This document shows, in pieces, positions 58,443-64,000 of a stretch of 64,000 bases of DNA. The DNA comes from Bacteroidales bacterium UBA1187 (GTDB taxonomy: Bacteria > Bacteroidota > Bacteroidia > Bacteroidales > Paludibacteraceae): NCBI GenBank assembly GCA_002309835.1, contig DBYL01000042.1, forward strand, positions 12,399 through 76,398, written 5' to 3'. The number at the start of each line of letters is the position of its first letter. Positions within the stretch are counted from its first letter, which is position 1. The position numbers and the translations under genes are program-made. The notes below the pieces were generated by a model that saw only the letters and a program-made list of their open reading frames with translations, did not search any database and was not told where the DNA came from.

Positions 58443-59640
58443 GATTCCGGTTTTGTTGATCACCGGCTTCCTCGGAAGCGGTAAGACGACCTTGCTCAAT
58501 CGTATTCTGACGAACGAGAAAGGGATACGTTTTGCCGTCATCGTCAATGATATCGGGGAAGTCAATATCGATGCCTCGCTGATTCAGAAGGGCGGGGTAG
58601 TGAGCCAGAACGATGACTCGCTCGTTGCCCTTCAGAACGGCTGCATCTGCTGTTCGCTGAAGATGGACCTGATTGCGCAGTTGCATGACTTGGCTGCGCA
58701 GAAGGCGTACGACTATATCGTTATCGAAGCCTCGGGTATCTGCGAACCCGCACCTATCGCGCAGACGATCTGTTCGTATGCAGAGATGGTGCCGCAGTTT
58801 GCGCAAGACGGTCTGCCGATGCTCGATTGTATCTGCTCCGTTGTAGATGCGCTGCGTCTAAGAGATGAGTTCGAAGGCGGTGACGCTTTGGCGCATTATG
58901 TGCCCAAAGAGGAAGACCTGGCGGCCCTCGTCATCGAGCAGATCGAGTTCAGCAATCTAATCCTGCTAAACAAGGCGAAAGAGGTGAGCGCCGAAGAGCT
59001 TGCGCGTATCAAATCCATCATCCGCGCCATACAACCCACGGCAGAGATTATCGAGACGAACTTCTGCGATGTAGAACTCGATAAACTGCTGAATACCAAT
59101 CTTTTTGATTTCGACCGCACCGCTACTTCTGCCACTTGGATTCAGGAAGTGGAAGATGCATCGCATCATCACCACCATGACGATGAGGAAGACGATGACG
59201 ACGACGATCACGATGAGCACGAGCATCATCACCACGATCACGATCATGACCACGAAGGTCATGACCACTTGGCTGAATTTGGCATCGATACCTTTGTATA
59301 TTTCGCGCGTAAGCCGTTTGACCTTGGACTCTTCGATGAGTTCGTAGCGGCGCACTGGCCGAAGAATGTCATTCGTTGCAAGGGTATGTGTTATTTCGCA
59401 GAGGAATACGATATGTGCTATCTCTTCGAGCAGGCAGGCAAACAATTCAACCTCCGTAAGGCCGGTGAGTGGTTTGCTACGATGCCCAAAGAGGAACTGA
59501 TGCAACTCATGGCAGATGATGCGCAGTTGCGCAAAGACTGGGATGACCAGTACGGCGACCGTATGCAGAAACTTGTCTTCATCGGTCAGCACCTTGACCA
59601 TCAAGCCCTCAAGACGGCGCTTGACAACTGTTTGCAATGA
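58423..59640 (+). CDS. CobW/COG0523 GTP-binding metal chaperone
   Basis: A 405-residue G3E GTPase: P-loop LLITGFLGSGKTTLLNRIL, CICC metal-binding site, and EASGICEPAPIAQTI. The NKxD guanine motif reads NKAK, an unusual change. A His/Asp-rich loop (residues about 247-285: HHHHHDDEEDDDDDDHDEH and HHHHDHDHDHEGHDH) suggests zinc or nickel binding. COG0523 proteins deliver metals to target enzymes. The 5' end overlaps the DUF2723 gene by 20 nt; the next gene overlaps as ATGA. Confidence 0.9.
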   Translation: MPLTLNKIPVLLITGFLGSGKTTLLNRILTNEKGIRFAVIVNDIGEVNIDASLIQKGGVVSQNDDSLVALQNGCICCSLKMDLIAQLHDLAAQKAYDYIVIEASGICEPAPIAQTICSYAEMVPQFAQDGLPMLDCICSVVDALRLRDEFEGGDALAHYVPKEEDLAALVIEQIEFSNLILLNKAKEVSAEELARIKSIIRAIQPTAEIIETNFCDVELDKLLNTNLFDFDRTATSATWIQEVEDASHHHHHDDEEDDDDDDHDEHEHHHHDHDHDHEGHDHLAEFGIDTFVYFARKPFDLGLFDEFVAAHWPKNVIRCKGMCYFAEEYDMCYLFEQAGKQFNLRKAGEWFATMPKEELMQLMADDAQLRKDWDDQYGDRMQKLVFIGQHLDHQALKTALDNCLQ

Positions 59641-60140
59641 AACGGATCATCAATCCCTGGACATCAATGCCGGGTTATAACTGCTTCGGTTGCAGTCCCG
59701 ATAACCCGATAGGCACGCGCATGCGCTTCTTCGAAGACGGCGATGACATCATCTCTATCTGGCGGCCGACGCAGAACCATCAGTCGTGGATCAACACGCT
59801 GCACGGTGGTATTCAGGCGGTGTTGCTGGACGAGGTGTGCGGATGGGTTGTCTTCCATAAACTCAAGACCGCAGGTGTCACGGCGAAGATGGAGATGCGG
59901 TATCATAAGCCCGTCTCCACGCTGCAGGAGTATATCAAACTACGGGCGTACCTCAAAGAGATGCGTCGTAACATAGCGATTGTAGCCGGAGAGTTGTATT
60001 CCGCCGAAGGCGAACTGTTGTGCGAATGCACATGCACCTATTTTACTTTCCCGCAAGAGAAAGCGAAAGAGACTATGGGATATGTGGCTTCGGAGACCGA
60101 AGAAAAGGACTATACTTGGGAAGAGGCGCTAAAAGTTTAG
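59637..60140 (+). CDS. PaaI-type hotdog thioesterase
   Basis: A 167-residue hotdog-fold protein. The pattern NTLHGGIQAVLLDEVCGWV carries the HGG of the active site, and GVTAKMEMRYHKPVS follows. The N-terminal CFGCSPDNPIG is found in a wide group of PaaI-related proteins. Substrate unknown, perhaps an acyl-CoA. Coupled to cobW by an ATGA overlap; GTTTAGC repeats follow its stop. Confidence 0.86.
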   Translation: MKRIINPWTSMPGYNCFGCSPDNPIGTRMRFFEDGDDIISIWRPTQNHQSWINTLHGGIQAVLLDEVCGWVVFHKLKTAGVTAKMEMRYHKPVSTLQEYIKLRAYLKEMRRNIAIVAGELYSAEGELLCECTCTYFTFPQEKAKETMGYVASETEEKDYTWEEALKV

Positions 60141-60160
60141 CGTTTAGCGTTTAGCGGATT
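60131..60160. repeat. GTTTAGC tandem repeat
   Basis: Three copies of GTTTAGC between the thioesterase and the converging O-methyltransferase, including the thioesterase stop codon. Confidence 0.7.
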
Positions 60161-60780
60161 TTTCGTATTAACGTCAGACCGTCGCGTAACGGGAGGATGA
60201 CTTGCTCAAAGCGGTCATCCTCTTTTAGTTTGTCATTGAAGGCGCGCAGACCGAGTGTCTGCTTGTCTTTGTCGTAGGCAGGGTCGATAATATGTCCGTC
60301 CCAAAGGGTGTTATCCGCAAGAATAAATCCACCTACCGGCACAAGTGGATAGACCAAGTCCAGATAGTCGCAGTACTCGCGTTTATCTGCGTCAATAAAG
60401 ACAAGGTCGAACGGACCTTCTAAATCTCCAATCTCCAATTTACAATCTCCAATACGCAATTCAATCTTCTCTCGCAGAGGAGAACGATTGAGATTGCGTT
60501 CAATCGTCTCTTCCAATTCGTCATTATGCTCGATGGTGACGAGTTTGCCGCCTTCGGCGAGACCTTCCGCCAAGCAGAGAGCAGAGTAACCGGTGAAGGT
60601 GCCGAGTTCGAGAATACGCTTCGGCCGAATCATATGACTGATCATACTTAACACGCGCCCCTGCACGTGCCCGCTCAACATGTGCGGGTTTAATATATGA
60701 ACGTGCGTGTCGCGCGTGATGGCTTCTAAGACCGCATTTTCAGGCGTCGAATGCGCAGAAATATACTCGTCAAGTGTCAT
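60151..60780 (-). CDS. Class I SAM-dependent O-methyltransferase
   Basis: A 209-residue member of the catechol/caffeoyl O-methyltransferase family: motif I LELGTFTGYSALCLAEGL, LVTIEHNDELEETIERNL and the metal-binding VFIDADKREYCDY, with FILADNTLWDGHI. The acceptor is unknown. A repeat-derived stretch (IGDCKLEIGDLEGP, encoded by CTCCAAT units at 60423-60462) lies before the metal site. Its promoter overlaps the divergent lrp promoter. Confidence 0.9.
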   Translation of the reverse strand: MTLDEYISAHSTPENAVLEAITRDTHVHILNPHMLSGHVQGRVLSMISHMIRPKRILELGTFTGYSALCLAEGLAEGGKLVTIEHNDELEETIERNLNRSPLREKIELRIGDCKLEIGDLEGPFDLVFIDADKREYCDYLDLVYPLVPVGGFILADNTLWDGHIIDPAYDKDKQTLGLRAFNDKLKEDDRFEQVILPLRDGLTLIRKIR

Positions 60781-60799
60781 AATGTTACGAAATTTGCTG

Positions 60800-60830
60800 C
60801 AAAATTATAAAAAATCTTGCATATATCCAA
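60800..60830 (-). promoter_or_regulatory. Promoter of the O-methyltransferase gene
   Basis: Minus strand: TTG (60828-60830), a 20-nt spacer and TAATTTTG (60800-60807). It shares bases with the plus-strand promoter at 60817-60847. Confidence 0.75.
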
Positions 60831-60847
60831 GAAAAGTTGTATCTTTG
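60817..60847 (+). promoter_or_regulatory. Promoter of the Lrp/AsnC gene and downstream genes
   Basis: TTG (60817-60819), CATATATCCA in the 20-nt spacer and TATCTTTG (60840-60847), 30 nt before ATG 60877. Confidence 0.82.
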
Positions 60848-60876
60848 CAGCAGAATTTAATCATTTTAACAAAATA

Positions 60877-61335
60877 ATGGAAAAAATTGACGAGTTAGAC
60901 CGTAAGATCTTGAAGATTATCACGCAGAGTGCGCGTATTCCGTTTAAGGATGTGGCGGAGCAATGTGGAGTAAGTCGCGCAGCTATTCATCAGCGCGTGC
61001 AGAAAATGTTTGATAACGGAGTGATTACCGGTTCCAGTTATCATGTACAGCCGAAGATGTTAGGTTATCAGCTTTGCGTCTATATCGGTATTACGATGGA
61101 GAAAGCCTCGATGTATAATCAGGTGATTGCTGCGCTGGAGAAGATTCCAGAGGTAGTAGAAGCCCAATATACGCTGGGGGCTTTCGGCCTGTTAGTGAAG
61201 GTCTATGCGCGTGATAACGAACACCTCTTACAGTTGTTGAATAAAAAGATTCAGGAGATTCCGGGCGTAGCGAATACAACGACTATGACCGCTATCTCTT
61301 CGCCTATTTATCGTCAGTTACCGATTGAAGTATAA
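60877..61335 (+). CDS. Lrp/AsnC-family transcriptional regulator
   Basis: A 152-residue regulator. N-terminal helix-turn-helix IDELDRKILKIITQSARIPF and VAEQCGVSRAAIHQRVQKM, then the RAM (ligand-binding) domain with EVVEAQYTLGAFGLLVKVYA. Proteins of this type bind amino acids or related ligands. Given the overlapping divergent promoter it may regulate the O-methyltransferase gene. trpS follows after one base. Confidence 0.94.
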   Translation: MEKIDELDRKILKIITQSARIPFKDVAEQCGVSRAAIHQRVQKMFDNGVITGSSYHVQPKMLGYQLCVYIGITMEKASMYNQVIAALEKIPEVVEAQYTLGAFGLLVKVYARDNEHLLQLLNKKIQEIPGVANTTTMTAISSPIYRQLPIEV

Positions 61336-61336
61336 T

Positions 61337-62326
61337 ATGGAAAGAGTGATTAGTGGTATCCGGCCGACGGGTAACTTGCACCTGGGTAATTATTTCGGTG
61401 CAGTGAAGAGTTTTGTGAAGATGCAGGACGAGTACGATTGTATGTTCTTCATCGCCGACTGGCACTCGTTGACGACGCACCCCACGCCGGAGAATATACG
61501 CAATTCCGTCAAGACGATCTTGAGCGAATATCTCGCTTGCGGCATCGATCCAGAGAAGGCGCCGATATATGTGCAATCGGACGTAAAACAGGTATTGGAA
61601 CTCTATCTGTACCTCAATATGAACGCTTATCTGGGAGAGCTGGAGCGCGTGACGAGTTTCAAGGAGAAAGTGCGCAAGCAACCCGATAACGTCAATGCCG
61701 GTTTGCTGACTTATCCATGCCTTATGGCGGCGGATATATTGATGCACAAGGCCGACAAAGTGCCGGTAGGTAAGGACCAGGAGCAGAACATGGAGATGGC
61801 TCGTCTCTTCGCCCGTAGATTCAATAGAATCTATAATGTGAAGTATTTCATAGAACCGGCTTCTTTCCATTTCGCCGACAAGGCTGTCAAAGTGCCGGGT
61901 CTTGACGGAACAGGAAAGATGGGTAAATCGGAGGGTAACTGCCTCTATCTCTGCGATGATGAGAAGACAGTGACCAAGAAGATCATGCGCGCCGTTACCG
62001 ACCAGGGACCGACGCAACTCAACCAGGAGAAACCCGAAGTGATACAAAACCTCTTCACCCTTTGCGAATTGCTGAGCGGTAAGGAAGCGGCAGACTATTA
62101 CAACGACCTCTATAATCGTATGGAGATCCGTTACGGGGATATGAAAAAGCAGATGGCGGCGGATGCGAATAAGTTGTTGGCTCCTATCCGCGAGAAGATC
62201 ATCGCCTACGCTTCGGATGATGCATTCCTGGAGCGCGTGATGCGGGACGGCGCAGAGAAAGCCGCTGCCCGCGCAGAGAAAACAATAGAAGAAGTACGAG
62301 AGATCATCGGTTTTAGAAAGATATAA
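61337..62326 (+). CDS. trpS: Tryptophanyl-tRNA synthetase
   Basis: A 329-residue class I synthetase: VISGIRPTGNLHLGNYFGAV (HIGH-like motif HLGN) and the KMSKS-like motif GKMGKSEGN. It attaches Trp to tRNA-Trp. ATG 61337 is preferred over an in-frame TTG four codons earlier. The C-terminal part (EKIIAYASDDAFLERVMRDG) matches TrpRS length. Its stop overlaps the start of the next gene (TAATG). Confidence 0.96.
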   Translation: MERVISGIRPTGNLHLGNYFGAVKSFVKMQDEYDCMFFIADWHSLTTHPTPENIRNSVKTILSEYLACGIDPEKAPIYVQSDVKQVLELYLYLNMNAYLGELERVTSFKEKVRKQPDNVNAGLLTYPCLMAADILMHKADKVPVGKDQEQNMEMARLFARRFNRIYNVKYFIEPASFHFADKAVKVPGLDGTGKMGKSEGNCLYLCDDEKTVTKKIMRAVTDQGPTQLNQEKPEVIQNLFTLCELLSGKEAADYYNDLYNRMEIRYGDMKKQMAADANKLLAPIREKIIAYASDDAFLERVMRDGAEKAAARAEKTIEEVREIIGFRKI

Positions 62327-62586
62327 TGAGAAAAGCAATCTACATAGTATGTGCGTTGGGATTGATGGCATGTTCGACGACGAATGTCATCCCTATCGAC
62401 GATACCTATTACTGGCCGGAAAATGAGCCCAAGGCAGCGAAGGCAAGTTCGACGAGTCAGGCTAGTCCTGCGGAGGTCACGGCACCGACAGCGATGCCTA
62501 TCAATGAGATTGCTGCGCCTGCTGCTTCGAGCATCGAATATCTCAATGTGCAAGACACCACGGTAACCATAAAAATCAAGAAATGA
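62326..62586 (+). CDS. Small lipoprotein
   Basis: An 86-residue lipoprotein: MRKAIYIVCALGLMACSTTN with lipobox LMAC (Cys 16), then a Pro/Ala/Ser-rich linker (AAKASSTSQASPAEVTAPTA) and IEYLNVQDTTVTIKIKK. Such proteins often sit with outer-membrane barrels. It overlaps both neighbours (TAATG with trpS, ATGA with the barrel gene). Confidence 0.8.
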   Translation: MRKAIYIVCALGLMACSTTNVIPIDDTYYWPENEPKAAKASSTSQASPAEVTAPTAMPINEIAAPAASSIEYLNVQDTTVTIKIKK

Positions 62587-63959
62587 GAAAGTCTAACAAC
62601 GATAGTGGTCTAACAGCCAGGCGGTCTAACAGGCTGCTGGCAGCCGTTCTAACAGTGCTATGTGCGGTCAGCGCTCCTGCGCTATTTGCCCAAACCTACA
62701 CCCGTCTTAGTGAGCGCACGATCATGGGAACGGCGCGTTATGTAGGAATGGGAGGTGCGATGACAGCTATCGGAGGTGACCCTTCGGCTGTCATGGATAA
62801 CCCTGCAGGCTTAGGGCTGTATCGCCGTCACGAAGTGATGCTTACCTTTGACATGACGTTTGACAGAACGACGCAACTGGAATTAGGGAATAAAGGTAAG
62901 TCGAATATCTTCATGGCGCCGCAGGCTTCTATCGTGCTTAGTATCCCTACGAATAAAGCGGATGAGACCGGTGTACTGGCCTATAATTTCATGTTCTCGT
63001 ATCATCGTCAGCATACTTTCAGTCGTGTGCTCAATGCGGGTGGAACCAATGAAGCCTCGCTGGGTGCGCTCTTTGCTGCTACCGGAGATCTGGGAATCCC
63101 GTATACCGCTGATCGTCTCAATGCCTTGAATGCGCTCACGTTGCAGGAATCCGGATATATCAACGAGTATGCTTTTGATTGGGCGATGAATGTATCCAAT
63201 CGCTGGTATTGGGGTCTTGGCATCCGTGTACATTCGTTCACGTACGGCTCGGAGGCAGCCTACACGGAGGAGTTTGACGAGCAGAATGCGCGAGGTCAAT
63301 ATTACGCCAACTATAACAACACATCGGTGCTATATACGGGTGCAGGCTGTAGCTTTGCTACAGGTTTGATCTATCGTCCGGCTTCTTGGGCACGTCTGGG
63401 CTTCTCTATTGAGACGCCGTCGATAGGTTCGTTACGCGAGAGTACGAGTGGCGCTTTTGGAGCGCGAACGGACTCGCTGCGATGGAGAGATGCAAAGAAT
63501 GGTTATACCTCTTATTCGCATTTCCATATGCCGCTGCATATCAGTACTTCGGTGGCTTTTCAGATCGGCTATTATGCGATGCTTTCGCTACAGTATGACT
63601 ACCGTCATATGAAGAAGACGCAGGATTATCATTCGCTGCGTGCGGGCTTTGAAGTGATACCTGTTTCAGGATTGTATATCAATGGCGGCTATGCCTATGA
63701 GAGTACTTTCGCCCGCCCGGAAGCTCCGGCATCTTTAGACCCGTTCTTGGAGCGATATAACGCCTATTCCCAGCGCACACGCTGGACTCAATATGTATCT
63801 GCGGCATTGGGCTATAGAGGGAATGGATTTATTGTACAGCTGGGCTATCAGTACCGCTGGCAGCGATTGGACCTCTATGCGCATGAGAATGTGGGAGAAC
63901 CGTATCTGATGCGCACGGATAATCATCGAATCATACTTACCTTAGGTTGGCATCATTAA
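62583..63959 (+). CDS. Outer-membrane beta-barrel protein (OMPP1/FadL/TodX-like)
   Basis: A 458-residue barrel. The N-terminal signal (LLAAVLTVLCAVSAPALFA) is followed by ARYVGMGGAMTAIGGDPSAV and MDNPAGLGLYRRHEVMLTFD, the start of the FadL-like Bacteroidota barrels that carry small hydrophobic molecules. Alternating strands follow to the C-terminal Trp-His-His end. The signal region carries repeats of GGTCTAACAG (62607-62655). It overlaps the lipoprotein gene and is the last gene of the window. Confidence 0.86.
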   Translation: MRKSNNDSGLTARRSNRLLAAVLTVLCAVSAPALFAQTYTRLSERTIMGTARYVGMGGAMTAIGGDPSAVMDNPAGLGLYRRHEVMLTFDMTFDRTTQLELGNKGKSNIFMAPQASIVLSIPTNKADETGVLAYNFMFSYHRQHTFSRVLNAGGTNEASLGALFAATGDLGIPYTADRLNALNALTLQESGYINEYAFDWAMNVSNRWYWGLGIRVHSFTYGSEAAYTEEFDEQNARGQYYANYNNTSVLYTGAGCSFATGLIYRPASWARLGFSIETPSIGSLRESTSGAFGARTDSLRWRDAKNGYTSYSHFHMPLHISTSVAFQIGYYAMLSLQYDYRHMKKTQDYHSLRAGFEVIPVSGLYINGGYAYESTFARPEAPASLDPFLERYNAYSQRTRWTQYVSAALGYRGNGFIVQLGYQYRWQRLDLYAHENVGEPYLMRTDNHRIILTLGWHH

Positions 63960-64000
63960 ATAGCGTCCCATAACGCATAGGAACCGGAAAACTCAACAAA
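63960..64000. other. Window end: no identifiable feature
   Basis: The last 41 bases follow the barrel gene stop. No promoter, hairpin or coding start can be supported here. Confidence 0.5.

Noticed and set aside
61304..62371. 355-residue minus-strand frame
   Set aside because: Antisense of trpS; HLGN and KMSKS-like motifs are on the plus strand.
1..64000. tRNA, rRNA, integrase or transposase genes
   Set aside because: No clover-leaf, rRNA or recombinase motif was seen on either strand, although short RNAs cannot be excluded by eye.

Overview
The window looks like a chromosomal segment of a Bacteroidales bacterium (phylum Bacteroidota), probably from the gut. The main evidence is the promoter type: sixteen sites have TTG, a spacer of exactly 20 nt and TAnnTTTG. 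Bacteroidota-typical families support this: a DUF2723 membrane glycosyltransferase, a DUF4837 lipoprotein, a BspA-like leucine-rich-repeat lipoprotein, an Ig-like lipoprotein and a RibBA fusion. GC is near 50% by eye (not counted) and falls visibly in the glycosyltransferase block at 47.5-51.8 kb. No rRNA, tRNA, CRISPR array, integrase or transposase was found.

Region 1 (1-12.7 kb) is accessory. It holds the start of a DUF2075-type protein, an internally deleted rhuM, a cupin protein, a secreted GDSL/CE12-like esterase, lipoproteins, two Fic-domain genes and a secreted flavodoxin. Many of these unrelated genes start behind the same A-rich leader (AAACACAAAGAT, then ATG). Two promoters share a 53-bp identical block. 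Two truncated genes end in the same peptide tail. The region looks shuffled by recombination.

Region 2 (11.2-37.8 kb) is mostly core. It contains an MBL-fold hydrolase, a DUF1295 protein, DUF177 with rpmF, an RluB-type pseudouridine synthase, an MMPL/RND exporter overlapping two ABC-2 permeases, pheS, pnuC, an AraC regulator, glyA, cdd, an LptF/G-type permease, ribBA, aspA, ftsY and serB. Degenerate repeats built on GGTTAGAGGATTAG lie between genes and also, in frame, inside several conserved proteins.

Region 3 (37.8-55.2 kb) is a surface-polysaccharide locus in two minus-strand operons. The first (44.7 to 37.8 kb) has a PglD-like acyltransferase, two acyl carrier proteins, two SDR reductases, an AMP-forming acyl ligase, a KAS III enzyme, an initiating sugar-phosphate transferase and a DegT aminotransferase. 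I read it as making an amino sugar with a custom-built acyl group. The second (55.1 to 47.5 kb) has two UDP-sugar dehydrogenase-family genes, a flippase, a polymerase-like protein and three glycosyltransferases. Between them is a module of seven small genes of unknown function (44.8-47.5 kb), one divergent, ending in a strong UUCG-loop terminator.

Region 4 (55.3-64 kb) holds the DUF2723 glycosyltransferase, a His-rich CobW GTPase, a thioesterase, an O-methyltransferase divergent from an Lrp regulator, trpS, a small lipoprotein and a FadL-like outer-membrane barrel. The best candidates for new biology are the acyl-sugar operon, the small-gene module and the shared-leader recombination pattern of region 1.
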